Positions 27,996 to 37,433 of a stretch of 64,000 nucleotides of DNA are shown here, in pieces. The position numbers and the translations under genes were made by a program. A model generated the notes under the pieces. It was given only the letters and a program-made list of their open reading frames with translations. It was not told the DNA's origin and made no database searches. The first letter of the stretch is position 1. Each line of letters starts with the position of its first letter. The DNA comes from WHSW01 sp963846565 (GTDB lineage: Bacteria; Actinomycetota; Thermoleophilia; Solirubrobacterales; 70-9), in contig CAWJWL010000005.1 in the NCBI GenBank assembly GCA_963846565.1, positions 1,798,001-1,862,000 of the forward strand, given 5' to 3'.

Positions 27996-30486
27996 ATGGC
28001 GATCGTCGACGCGACTCGCGATCTCGAGCCACACACAGTCGACGGGATCGGCTGGGACGGCAAACGGCTCGACGCGATGCTCGCCGAGTCCGAGCGGCTC
28101 TTCGAGACCACCGGCTCCTACTACGGGCTCACCGGCGATCTCGCGCTGAAGGACTCGCGAGCCGATCGAGCTACGAGAAGCTCTTCTCGCCGCCTGCGCG
28201 GCGGCCTCGTCTCCGCGCGCGAGACGGCGCTCAACATCTCCGCCTCGCCGATCGTGCGCGAGCTCGGCGAGCTCTGCTTCGCGCTCTACACGCCGGAGGG
28301 CGACTCGATCGCGCTGTCGACCGGGATCATCGTCCACGTCCACACGATGTCGGACGCGATCAAGTACATGGTCCGAAACGGCTGGGAGGACAACCCGAAG
28401 ATCCGGCCCGGCGACATCTTCGCCAACAACGACCCGATGATCGGCGACGTGCACAACGCCGACGTGCAGACCTTCGTCCCGATCTTCTGGGAGGGCGAGC
28501 TGGTCGCCTGGGCCGGCGGCGTCACGCACGTCCTCGACATCGGCGCCTCGACACCCGGGCGGGGTCCCGGTCGGGCCGACGAACCGGCTCGACGACGGCA
28601 TCGACCTGCCCTGCATGAAGATCGGCGAGGAGGACGAGCTCGCTGCCTGGCACCTGGTGCGCTGCCAGAAGCAGACCCGGGCGCCGATGTACTACCTGCT
28701 CGACGAGCGCACCCGGCTCGCCGGCTGCCACATGGTCCGCGACGCGGTCGAGCGCGTGATCCTCGAGGAGGGCCTCGACACGTTCAAGCAGTTCAGCCGC
28801 GAGGTGATCGAGGACGGGCGGCGCTCGTTCAAGTCGCGGATTCGCGAGATGACGGTGCCCGGTCGATATCGCGCCGCGTCGTTCCAGGACATCACGCTAC
28901 GCCGACAAGGTCCAGCTGCCCGCGCGCGCACGCCGCGACTTCGTCATGCACGCCCCGTTCGAGGTCCGGATCGGTGGCGACGGCGACTGACGCACTCGAC
29001 CTCGACGGCTCCTCGGCCTGGGGCTGGCACTCGATGAACTGCACGCCGTCGGGGATGCAGGGCGCGCATCTGGGTGATGTTCACGCAGACGCTGATCTGC
29101 AACGACAAGGTCAACGACGGCGCCTACTTCGCGATCGAGACCAACTTCCCCGAGGGCTCGGTGGCCGAACCTCGGCGACGCTGAGGGCTCGACCGGCATC
29201 GCCTGGGCGTTCCTGCAGCCCGCGTTCACCGGCTACCCGCGAACGCTCTCGCGGGCGCTGCAGGCTCGCGGCTTCATCGAGGAGGTGATCGGCGCGTACT
29301 CGGTCAGCGGCAACGTGATCCAGGGCGGCGGCGTCGACCAGTACGGCAGCTCGTCGGCGATCATGAACTTCGAGATCGCGGCACAGGGGATGGGCGGCCA
29401 AGTACGTCCTCGACGGCACCGAGACCGGCGCGGCGATGTTCAACCCCGAGGGCGACGTCGGCGACATCGAGATGTGGGAGCTGATCTGCCCGATGATCTA
29501 CCTCTCGCGGCGGATGAAGCCGAACACGTCCGGCCCCGGCCGGCACCGCGGCGGCTCGAGCTTCGAGTCGCTGCCGCTGGTCTGGAACACGCCGCTTCTG
29601 GGAGCTCCAGAACCTCGGCACGACGCGCATGCTTCACCTCGCCGGGGATCTTCGGCGGCTACCCGGGCTCGGTCGCCTACCTGCACAACATCCGCGACAA
29701 CAGACCTCGCCGAGCTCGCCGCCGCGGGCGAGGCCTACCCGGTCGCCGACGGGCCGTTCGCGGACCCGGCGCTGCTCGCGATCGAGGGCGAGCGCGAGTC
29801 TGAAGCACGACAACTTCACGATGCTGGCCCCGTTCAAGTCCGGCGACCTCTACCACTCGGTGATGAAGGGCGCCGCCGGGCTCGGCGACCCGCTCGAGCG
29901 CCCGGCGGAAGCCGTCGAGCGCGACGTCGCCGGGGGCCACATCGAGCCCGAGTTCGCCGAGTCGATCTACGCCGTCGACGATCGCGACGGCGCCCGCGCC
30001 CGGCGGCTCGAGCGCGCGCGCCCGGCGGGCGAGTGGTGGGCAGGCCGAGCGCGAGCGGGTCCTCGCCGGGATCTGATCGAGCCGGTGAAGGTGGGCTATG
30101 AGGAGTCGATGAAGCTCTCCGAGGGCTGGGCGGCCGAGTTCCGCGGCTTCTGGGACCTGCCCGAGGACTTCATGTTCGGGATCGAGACGCCGACCGTGCC
30201 CGAAACGCGCAAGGCGAAGCCGGGCAAGGTCACGCCGCAGGAGTCGGCAGCCGCCTTCCTCGCCTCATCCGAGGTGGAGACGGTCGAGCAGGCGAAGCCC
30301 GTCGGCCGCACGCTCGAGCGCGACACGCTCGAGGCGATGCTCGACGAGAAGCTCTCCCGGCGCGAGGTCAAGGAGATCCAGTCGGGCTACAAGGACCCGG
30401 ACCGCTTCGACAAGTGGATCGCGGTCCTGCAGGACCGGGTGCCGTGGGACGACCCGATCGTGCTCCCGCTGGGCGAGGCGCTCTGA
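27996..30486 (+). CDS. acxB: Acetone carboxylase-like alpha subunit (HyuB family), frameshifted
   Basis: Reconstructed length about 770-820 residues. The open starts and ends read well: DLEPHTVDGIGWDGKRLDAM, LRGGLVSARETALNISASPI, DIFANNDPMIGDVHNADVQT, ACG-type segment GWHSMNCTPSGMQGA, AYSVSGNVIQGGGVDQYGSS, then an intact C-terminus from about 30070 ending WDDPIVLPLGEAL. These match the alpha subunit of acetone carboxylase, the metal-binding HyuB-type half. At least thirteen indels lie between about 28157 and 30060, and the clear ones are single-base insertions. The gamma gene starts one base after the stop, and the beta gene lies upstream behind the inserted protease. Confidence 0.8.
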
Positions 30487-30487
30487 C

Positions 30488-30803
30488 GTGGTGCGGCGCC
30501 AGTCGGATGGCGAGTTGATCATCCGCTCAGAGGCCGGCCACGACTTCTGTCGCTTCGACGAGAACTGGAAGATGCACGCCCCCGTCTTCATCCGCGACAC
30601 GGACGAGCTGCTCGGCGAGGTCTATCCGAAGCTGGCCCACTGCGATCCCGAGTGGATGGAGCTGCGCGAGTTCTACTGCCCGAGGTCCGGGCGCCTGCTC
30701 GAGGTCGAGGCGGTGACCAGCGGGCTACCCCGTCGTCCACGACTTCCTCCCGGACGTCGAGGGCTTCTACCGCGGCTGGCTCGGGCGCGAGCTGCCGGCG
30801 TAG
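30488..30803 (+). CDS. acxC: Acetone carboxylase-like gamma subunit, frameshifted
   Basis: A short protein starting with GTG (30488 or 30491) directly after the alpha subunit stop. The sequence FDENWKMHAPVFIRDTDEL, DPEWMELREFYCPRSGRLLE and, after an indel near 30720, YPVVHDFLPDVEGFYRGWLG is that of the acetone carboxylase gamma family. In the Xanthobacter enzyme the gamma subunit completes the (alpha-beta-gamma)2 complex. The true stop is TAG at 30801-30803. At about 105 residues it is shorter than the characterised subunits. Confidence 0.75.
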
Positions 30804-30847
30804 GACGTCGCGCGAATGATCCGCGGCGGGCGGGGTAACCCCTCGTC

Positions 30848-31216
30848 ATGTCAACGCTTCTGATCATCGTCATCGTCATCGCCGCGATCGTCGTCGTCGG
30901 GCTGCTCATCTCGCTCGCCCGCCAGCGCTCGGCGGAGCGCGAGCTCGAGCACGCTCGCCTCTCCGACGAGGCAACGGCGCACCGCGACACGGCCGACTCG
31001 AACGTGGAGCGTGCCCGCGAGCGCGGGCGCGACGCCGACATTCACCGCGAGCACGCGAGCGAGCACGCTGTCGCTGCCGACGAGCACGCCGCTGCCGCGG
31101 CCGAGCATGCCGAGCGCGCGAGCAAGCTCGAGCAGGAGGCTGCACGCGCCGGCAACGCGGCCGCCTTCCATGACAAGCAAGCGGCCGAGCGCGAGGAGCA
31201 GCTCGAGCAGCCGTAG
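30848..31216 (+). CDS. Small membrane-anchored helical, His/Ala/Glu-rich protein
   Basis: 122 residues. The first 23 are a strong transmembrane helix (LLIIVIVIAAIVVVGLLISL). The rest is a continuous charged helix with repeated HxxxA and AAEHA-type steps, rich in Ala, Glu, His and Arg, ending at the stop at 31214-31216. I recognise no family. It could be a scaffold or stress-related coiled-coil protein. It lies between the carboxylase gamma gene and the monooxygenase, 44 and 39 bases away. Confidence 0.6.
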   Translation: MSTLLIIVIVIAAIVVVGLLISLARQRSAERELEHARLSDEATAHRDTADSNVERARERGRDADIHREHASEHAVAADEHAAAAAEHAERASKLEQEAARAGNAAAFHDKQAAEREEQLEQP

Positions 31217-31255
31217 CGCCGGCTTGGGGGCGCGTGGGGACTATCGTGCCCGGCG

Positions 31256-32617
31256 ATGGGCTATCTGATCCGTGGGGAGCCGGGGCCGGGCCGGCCCGAG
31301 GGGGCGATTGAGCCCGACGCTTCGTTACCACGCGCCTGCGTGATCGGCGCCGGGTCGTGTGGGATCACGGCGGCGAAGGCGCTCTATGAAGCGCGGGTGC
31401 CGTTCGACTGCTTCGAGGCCGGTCCCGAGGTCGGCGGCCTGTGGAAGTTCGAGAACCCGAACGGGCTGTCGGGCGCCTACTCGACGCTGGAGATGAACAC
31501 CTCTGGGCCGCGGATGTCGTACTCGGACTTCCCGCTCGGCAGCGACGACTACCCGCGCCACGAGGACGTCGGCGCGTACTTCGATCGCTACGTGGACCAC
31601 TTCGGCTTCCGCGACAAGATCACCTTCAACACGCGGGTGGGGAAGGTCGAGCCACGGGACGGCGGTGGGTTCCGGGTCTCGACCGGCGACGGCGAGGAGC
31701 GGGAGTACGACGCGATCCTGGTCGCCAACGGCCACCACTGGGATCCGCGCTGGCCCGAGCCCGCGTTCCCGGGCGAGTTCGCCGGCACCCAGATGCACTC
31801 ACACGATTACCGCCGCCCCGAGCAGTTCGTGGGCAAGCGCGTCGTGGTCGTCGGGGGCGGCAACAGCGGCATGGACATCGCCCGCGACTCGAGCCACGTC
31901 GCGGCGGCAACCTTTCTGTCCCTGCGCCGCGGCTACCACGTGATCAAGAAGCGGCTTGGGCGAAAGAACACCCCGGTCGACCAGACACTGCTGCCGCCGT
32001 GGCTGCCGTGGCCGATCAAGCAGAAGGCGTTCGAGGTCCTGCGCCGGCGCTCCGGCGACATCTCCGACTACGGCTTCCCCGAGCCCGACCACAAGGTCGG
32101 GCACGCGCACCCGACGCTCACCGACCAGATACACGAGCGTCTCGCCGCCGGCGCGGTGAGGCCGAAGCCGAACATCCGCGAGCTGCGCGGCGACACGGTC
32201 GCCTTCGACGACGGGTCGGAGGAGAACGTGGACGTGATCGTCTACTGCACCGGCTACAGGGTCACCTTCCCGTTCTTCGAGGACGACTTCCTCGCCGCGC
32301 CCGGGAACGAGATCCCGCTCTATCACCGCACCTTCCACCCGGACGTCGAGAGCGTCTACTTCCTCGGGCTGATGCAGCCGCTGGGCGCGATCATGCCGCT
32401 CGCCGAGGCGCAGGGACGTTGGATCGCGAGCCTCTTGCGCGGGGATTACCGGCTGCCGCCGGCGGCCGAGATGCGCGCGGTGATCGCCGAGCAGCGAGCG
32501 GACGACCGAAAGCGCTTCTACGCCTCGCCCCGGCACACGATGGAGGTCGACTTCGACGAGTGGATGCGCGACTCCGGACGCGAGCTCGCGTCGGGCCGCT
32601 CCCGAGTCGCCGCTTGA
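31256..32617 (+). CDS. Flavin-containing monooxygenase
   Basis: A 453-residue FAD/NADPH monooxygenase of the FMO/Baeyer-Villiger superfamily. The FAD-binding Rossmann motif is VIGAGSCGITAA, the NADPH site VVGGGNSGMDIA, and the FMO-identifying sequence FAGTQMHSHDY fits FxGxxxHxxxY. The C-terminal YCTGYRV motif is also present. It oxidises a nucleophilic heteroatom or inserts oxygen next to a ketone. Next to an acetone carboxylase it might oxidise acetone or larger ketones, but this is only an inference from position. The gene is intact. Confidence 0.87.
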   Translation: MGYLIRGEPGPGRPEGAIEPDASLPRACVIGAGSCGITAAKALYEARVPFDCFEAGPEVGGLWKFENPNGLSGAYSTLEMNTSGPRMSYSDFPLGSDDYPRHEDVGAYFDRYVDHFGFRDKITFNTRVGKVEPRDGGGFRVSTGDGEEREYDAILVANGHHWDPRWPEPAFPGEFAGTQMHSHDYRRPEQFVGKRVVVVGGGNSGMDIARDSSHVAAATFLSLRRGYHVIKKRLGRKNTPVDQTLLPPWLPWPIKQKAFEVLRRRSGDISDYGFPEPDHKVGHAHPTLTDQIHERLAAGAVRPKPNIRELRGDTVAFDDGSEENVDVIVYCTGYRVTFPFFEDDFLAAPGNEIPLYHRTFHPDVESVYFLGLMQPLGAIMPLAEAQGRWIASLLRGDYRLPPAAEMRAVIAEQRADDRKRFYASPRHTMEVDFDEWMRDSGRELASGRSRVAA

Positions 32618-32669
32618 GCGCCGCCGAGCTCACGGCGTGTACGGGTCGATCGCGATCGGGTGAGCGTGC

Positions 32670-33572
32670 TCAACCGCCGGTGCGGCGGGCGTGCGAGAGG
32701 CTGTAGACGCCGGGGCGGTAATTGAGGACCGGGTCGTCGGAGGGCTCGATCCCGTCGACCAGGCGCAGCGGGTCATACACGATGCCGTCGTCCGCGTCGG
32801 GGTCGATCGCGGTCACCGCGAGCGTGCCGACCTCGACCCGCTCGCCGTCGTCCGCCCACAAGGCGTTGGGTACGTGCGGGTCGTCGCCGGCGCCTGAGAT
32901 CTGGACCTCGAGCCTCATCCGCACCGGCTCGCGCTCGAGCCGAGCAGCAAGCTCCTCGAAGAGGTAGTCGCGCCCGCGCTCCTTGACCTCGGCCTTGGTC
33001 AAATCGGGCTCGTCGACCGTCGGCACCCAGAAGTAGCGGACGAAGCGCTCGCTGCCGTCGGCGGCGACCCACTTGTACGCGTGGAACGGGAAGTAGCTGC
33101 GGGCGGCGAAGCTCGCGCGCCGGGCGAGGATCCTGTTCACCTCCGGCAGCTCCCGCGCCGCGCGCGGGTAGCGGGCGATGAACACGGGCAGCTTCACCAC
33201 GTTGGAAAGCGACGGTTTCGAGATCGCCATCGCGCGGAAGAAGCCCTCCTCATCGGGGAAGGGAAAGCGGGGGAGGGTCTGGGCGAGGATGTCGGTTCGC
33301 GAGCCATCCGCGAGCTCGAAGCTGACGGCGAGCCCGCGGACGTCCGGGGCGTAGTCGGGCACCGTCGGATCGCCGCCGCCGTTGGAGAAGCGGACGAACG
33401 TGTTCACCGGGGTGCCGGCCATGTGGCCGGCCCGGGTCAGCTCGCGGGCACGGGGCGTGGCGGTGAAGGTGGCCGTGCAGTGGACGCCCTTGGCGTGCAG
33501 GGCGCGGTGGCGGTCGTGGGCGCCGAAGCGCGCGTGAATGTTGGCGAGGCCCTGTGCGTGGCTGGTGGTCAC
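32670..33572 (-). CDS. Catalase-family (SrpA-like) haem peroxidase
   Basis: A 300-residue mini-catalase. The catalase fold shows in GVHCTATFTATP with distal His, RFSNGGGDPTVPD, DVRGLAVSFEL, and the haem-ligand end NYRPGVYSLSHARR with Arg-x-x-x-Tyr. It is much shorter than monofunctional catalases (about 480 residues or more) because the C-terminal domain is missing, as in SrpA-like and catalase-related peroxidases. It probably has peroxidatic rather than strong catalatic activity. Confidence 0.85.
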   Translation of the reverse strand: MTTSHAQGLANIHARFGAHDRHRALHAKGVHCTATFTATPRARELTRAGHMAGTPVNTFVRFSNGGGDPTVPDYAPDVRGLAVSFELADGSRTDILAQTLPRFPFPDEEGFFRAMAISKPSLSNVVKLPVFIARYPRAARELPEVNRILARRASFAARSYFPFHAYKWVAADGSERFVRYFWVPTVDEPDLTKAEVKERGRDYLFEELAARLEREPVRMRLEVQISGAGDDPHVPNALWADDGERVEVGTLAVTAIDPDADDGIVYDPLRLVDGIEPSDDPVLNYRPGVYSLSHARRTGG

Positions 33573-33576
33573 GGAG

Positions 33577-34041
33577 CTAGGCGCCGCCCTTCACGCTCGC
33601 CAGGGCATCGGCAGCCTCCTTCACGTCCGCGTTCGACTGGCCCTCCAGCTTGATCTCGGCGCTCCCGATCGTGAGCAGGATCTTCTGCGCGAGGCCGAAG
33701 CGCTTCACCTCGAGCGAGTCGACGGCGGCGGCGGGGAGGGAGCCGAGCAGACCGGTGACGTTCGAGCCGCTGAGGCCGCCGAGCTCGAGTGCGATCAGCC
33801 GCTGGTCGGTGACCACGAATGCGCGAGGGCCGAAGCCGATGTCGAAGCCGGCCTCCTCGGCGGCGCCGGCGTGTTGGCGGACCTTGCGGGCGCCGAGCTC
33901 GCCGGCGATCAGGTTGACCGCGCCCATCTGCGCCTGCGTGGTGCCGCGCGCCTGGGCGATGAACGCGGCGAGGACGACCTCACCCTCATCGAGGTGCTCG
34001 CGGACACCCTGATCGATCTTCTCGCGCTTCTTCGACTTCAT
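33577..34041 (-). CDS. Conserved hypothetical PH-like protein
   Basis: A 154-residue soluble protein, N-terminus Lys-rich, with ARGTTQAQMGAVNLIAGE, RAFVVTDQRLIALELGG and LTIGSAEIKLEGQ. The strand pattern with TDQRLIA resembles bacterial PH-like (bPH) domains, but no specific family is certain. It ends 4 bases upstream of the catalase start on the same strand, so the two are probably co-transcribed. Confidence 0.6.
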   Translation of the reverse strand: MKSKKREKIDQGVREHLDEGEVVLAAFIAQARGTTQAQMGAVNLIAGELGARKVRQHAGAAEEAGFDIGFGPRAFVVTDQRLIALELGGLSGSNVTGLLGSLPAAAVDSLEVKRFGLAQKILLTIGSAEIKLEGQSNADVKEAADALASVKGGA

Positions 34042-34108
34042 CGCCCGGTCCAGGGCACTGTATCCGGCCGCGGCCGGGTGACCGCGGCCCGCGCGCTAGG
34101 CTCGCGAG

Positions 34109-34771
34109 ATGAGTCGCAACGGTCGCGGTCTGATCCTCCAGCACGGCGACCACGGCCCGCCCGCGATCCTCGCCGACTGGCTGGATGGGCGGGACATCGC
34201 CTATGAGGTGCACGCGACCTGGCGCGAGGAGCTGCCCGACCCCGCCGCCTACGGATGGATCGCGACCCTCGGGTCGGAGCACACTCCCGGCGACGATCGG
34301 GCACCCGCCTGGGTCGGGGCCGAGGTTCGCTTCCTGCGCCGGGCGCTCGACGCGGACATGCCCGTTCTCGGCCTCTGTTTCGGCGGCCAGGCGCTTGCGC
34401 TCGCCGGCGGCGGCGGCGTACGCCGCTCCGATCCGCCCGAGATCGGCTGGCTCGAGATCGAGACCGAGGACCCGGCCCTGGTTCCGCGGGGACCGTGGCT
34501 CCACTATCACTACGACCAGCTCGAGCCACCGGGCGAGGCGAGCGTCGTGGCCCGGGCGCCCGCCGGCCCCGCCGCCTTCGTCCTCGGCCGCTCGCTCGGG
34601 CTCCAGTTCCACCCGGAGTCGACGCCGACGATCGCGGCCGGGTGGGCGCGCCTCGACGCGAAGCTCTCCGAGGCAGAGGCGGAGCAACTCGCGGTTGCAG
34701 GCGCAGCCGCTGCGGCGGGGGCGGAGAGGGCGGCTCGCCGGCTCTTCGACGCCTGGTGGGCACGGACGTGA
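34109..34771 (+). CDS. Class I glutamine amidotransferase-like protein
   Basis: A 220-residue GATase1 protein. The nucleophile Cys sits in VLGLCFGGQALA, the His-Glu pair in LQFHPES, and the N-terminal part carries ATLGSEHTPGDD. It resembles the GMP-synthase-like group that includes gamma-glutamyl amide hydrolases such as AtdA2/TdnT of aniline degradation. It lies 61 bases before a glutamine synthetase-like ligase, the same pairing as in gamma-glutamylanilide systems, so it may hydrolyse or transfer the gamma-glutamyl group. An indirect inference. Confidence 0.78.
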   Translation: MSRNGRGLILQHGDHGPPAILADWLDGRDIAYEVHATWREELPDPAAYGWIATLGSEHTPGDDRAPAWVGAEVRFLRRALDADMPVLGLCFGGQALALAGGGGVRRSDPPEIGWLEIETEDPALVPRGPWLHYHYDQLEPPGEASVVARAPAGPAAFVLGRSLGLQFHPESTPTIAAGWARLDAKLSEAEAEQLAVAGAAAAAGAERAARRLFDAWWART

Positions 34772-34786
34772 GTCGCCCAGGCAAAA

Positions 34787-34801
34787 TGGGTACATTATCC
34801 A
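34787..34801. promoter_or_regulatory. TACATTAT-type operator/promoter element before the GS-P450 unit
   Basis: TGGGTACATTATCCA is a near-palindrome (11 of 15 positions, TGGnTAnnnTAnCCA). It lies 31 bases before the GTG of the glutamine synthetase-like gene and shares its TACATTAT core with sites at 41681, 44154 and 47220. It could be a GntR operator, a -10 element, or both. Confidence 0.5.
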
Positions 34802-34832
34802 AGGCGCCCTGGGGCGCCGGAGAGGAGAGAGC

Positions 34833-36180
34833 GTGAGCATCCAACCTGCCGCAGCGCCCGCCGACGGCGCCGACATCATCGCGGGCCTCTCGTCCGCCGT
34901 CAGCACGATCCGCGTGACCTACCCGGACTTGCATGGGATCCAGCGCGGCAAGGACATCCCGGTGGGTGAGCTGCTGCGCCTTGCCGACGGCGGCATCAAC
35001 TTCTGCCAGGCGGTGATGGGCACCGATCTCCGACACACGCCGGTCGTCGGCGGCGAGAGGGGGTACCCGGACATGGGCGCTCGTCCCGACCTCTCAACCC
35101 TCGTCGAGTTGCCGTGGGAGCCCGAGGTCGCCAGCTGCATCGCCGACCTGGTGCGCGACGGAGAGCCCGAGCCGACCGACCAGCGCGCCATCGTGCGGCG
35201 CGCCGAGGTCGCGCTCGCCGAGGTCGGCCTGACGGCAAAGGTCGGGCCCGAGTTCGAGTTCTTCCTCCTCGCACCGGACGGCGAGGGCGGTTGGAGTCGC
35301 CACGTCGACAACCTGAGCATGGTCTACACCGTCGGCCCGCAGGCGGATCCGCAGGGTGTGCTGCGAGGGCTGCTCGAGGCGTGCGCCGCACTCGGGATTG
35401 GCGCGATCGCCGCCAACCACGAGTACATGAACAGTCAGTACGAGATCAACCTGCGCGAGGCGACGCCGCTCACCGCAGCGGACGACGCCTTCCGCTTCAA
35501 GGCGGCGGTCAAGGACTACGCGGCGCAGCGCGGCCTGCTGGCGACCTTCATGGGCAAGCCGTTCAACGACCAGGGCGGCTCGGGGGCCCACTTTCACCTC
35601 TCGCTGGAGCGCGATGGCTCCAACTGCATGGGCGACGAGGGGCACGACAGCCGGGCTCTCCGGAGATCTGCGCGGGTTCGTCGGCGGCGTGCTTGCGCAT
35701 GCGCCGGCGCTGATGGCCTTGCTCAACCCGACGATCAATGCCTACCGCCGCATCCTTCCGGACAGCCTCGCGCCCACCCACGCGAACTGGGGACTCGACA
35801 ACCGCACCACGTTCGTCCGGATCCCGCCCGAACGCGGCTCGGCCTGCCGGCTCGAGGTCCGGGTCGGCGACGGCGCCGCGAATCCTCACCTGGTCACGGC
35901 GGCGATCCTCGGCGCCGGCCTCGAGGGCCTTCGCAACGACACCGACCCCGGCGCGCCGCTCGAGGGCGACACCTACACGCTGCCCGAGGACGAGCAGGGC
36001 GCTCCGCTGCCGGACGGGCTCGCCGCGGCGCTCGACGCGCTCGAGGGCGACGACGTGATCCGCGATGCGATCGGCGCCGAGATCGTCGACACGTTCTTGA
36101 CGATGAAGCGATTCGAGGTCGACCGTTACCGCCAGCACGTCTCCGACTGGGATCTCGCGGAGTACATGCACCACCTCTGA
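34833..36180 (+). CDS. Glutamine synthetase-like gamma-glutamyl-amine ligase, one frameshift
   Basis: About 448 residues. GTG start at 34833 with AGGAGAGA just upstream. The N-terminal VTYPDLHGIQRGKDIPVG and the catalytic part VGPEFEFFLLAPD, NHEYMNSQYEINLREATP, GKPFNDQGGSGAHFHLSL and THANWGLDNRTTFVRIP belong to the glutamine synthetase fold of the PuuA/GlnA3/IpuC kind, which couples glutamate to an amine using ATP. Assimilatory GS is less likely because P450, permease and decarboxylase genes surround it. One inserted A near 35655 (after GHD) breaks the frame. The P450 start overlaps the stop by one base (TGATG). Confidence 0.82.
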
Positions 36181-37433
36181 TGACGATCGCAGTGCCGGAA
36201 ATCTCGCTCGCCGACGTCGACCTCACCGACCACGGGCGCTTCGCCGAGCGCGTCCCGCATGAGATGTTCGCGACCCTGCGCCGCGAGGATCCGGTCCACT
36301 GGCAGGAGGAGCGCGACGGCCGCGGCTTCTGGGCCATCTCCCGGCACGCGGACATCACCGCCGTCTCGAAGGACTGGCGCACGTTCTCGTCCGAGCGGGG
36401 CGGCACTTCCCTCCAGGATCTCGAGCAGGAGGAGCTCGAGGCGCGCAAGTCGATGATCGACATGGACCCGCCGCCCCACAACGCGCTGCGCGCGATCGTC
36501 AACCGCGACTTCACTCCGCGTGCGGTGCGGGTTTTCACCGAGCGCATCCGCGATCTTTTCGACGCGGTCCTCGAAGAAGCGCTGGAGAAGGGGGAGGTCG
36601 AGTTCGTCGAGGAGGTGGCGGCGAAGCTGCCGATGCGCGTCTTCGCCGAGATGCTCGGCGCGCCGGAGGAGGATCACCGCTACCTGGTCGAGATCGGCGA
36701 CCGGATGCTGGGCCAGGACGATCCGGAGTATGCGATCGACCCCGAGGTCGCCAAGGCGAATCGCCACCTGCCGTTCTCGAATCCCGCGGCACTGGAGATG
36801 TTCGAGTACGGGCGCAAGCTCGCCGACGAGCGGCGCAAGTGCCCGCGCGACGACATCGTCACCAAGCTGGTCGAGGCCGAGATCGACGGCTGTCCGCTGT
36901 CCGAGCACGAGTTCGACGTCTACTTCCTGCTGCTCGCCGTCGCCGGCAACGAGACCACCCGGCACTCGATCTCGCAGGGCGTGCTGGCGTTGCTCGAGAA
37001 CCCCGACCAGCTCCAGCGGCTCCGCGACGACCCGGCACTGATTCCGCTTGCCGCCGACGAGATCCTTGCGCTGGGCGACGCCGGTGCACCACTTCCGCCG
37101 CACCGCCACGGACGACATCGAGCTCGGCGGCAAGCAGATCAAGCGAACGACAAGGTCCTCAACTGGTTCATCTCCGGCAACTTCGACGAGGAGGTCTTCG
37201 ACGACCCCTACTCGTTCGACGTCGGCCGCAATCCCAACCCGCAGATGACGTTCGGTCCCGGTGGCCCGCATTTCTGCACCGGCGCCCATCTCGCCCGGCT
37301 CGAGATCGAGATCGTCTTCGAGGAGATGGTCAGGCGCGTTGCGAACTTCGAGCTCACCGCCGAGCCGGAGCGGCTTCAGTCCAACTTCTTCAACGGCATC
37401 AAGCGGATGCCGGTGCGGCTCACGCCGGCCTGA
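36180..37433 (+). CDS. Cytochrome P450 (CYP125/124-like), two compensating indels
   Basis: 417 residues. The I-helix AVAGNETTRHSISQ, the ExxR region and the haem site FGPGGPHFCTGAHLARLE with the Cys ligand are clear. The style of LNWFISGNFDEEVF and the FGPGG box is that of CYP125/CYP124/CYP142-like proteins. Between about 37075 and 37145 the frame is wrong: an added T gives LALGDAGAPLPPH where LRWATPVHHFRRTATDDIEL is expected, and a lost G restores the frame. It starts on the last base of the ligase gene, so it likely oxidises the gamma-glutamylated amine. It overlaps the convergent decarboxylase by 14 bases. Confidence 0.85.
   Translation: MTIAVPEISLADVDLTDHGRFAERVPHEMFATLRREDPVHWQEERDGRGFWAISRHADITAVSKDWRTFSSERGGTSLQDLEQEELEARKSMIDMDPPPHNALRAIVNRDFTPRAVRVFTERIRDLFDAVLEEALEKGEVEFVEEVAAKLPMRVFAEMLGAPEEDHRYLVEIGDRMLGQDDPEYAIDPEVAKANRHLPFSNPAALEMFEYGRKLADERRKCPRDDIVTKLVEAEIDGCPLSEHEFDVYFLLLAVAGNETTRHSISQGVLALLENPDQLQRLRDDPALIPLAADEILALGDAGAPLPPHRHGRHRARRQADQANDKVLNWFISGNFDEEVFDDPYSFDVGRNPNPQMTFGPGGPHFCTGAHLARLEIEIVFEEMVRRVANFELTAEPERLQSNFFNGIKRMPVRLTPA

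Noticed and set aside
28157..30060. Programmed frameshifting or RNA editing as explanation of the many indels
   Set aside because: The positions have no shared slippery sequence or structure, and sequencing error or decay is simpler.
22579..30486. Hydantoinase or 5-oxoprolinase pair HyuA/HyuB
   Set aside because: The gamma-type gene directly after the alpha subunit and the N-terminal sequences fit acetone carboxylase better.
34833..36180. Ordinary assimilatory glutamine synthetase glnA
   Set aside because: It lies in an amine-type catabolic cluster with a P450 overlapping its stop, and its sequence style fits PuuA/GlnA3-like ligases. Not fully excluded.
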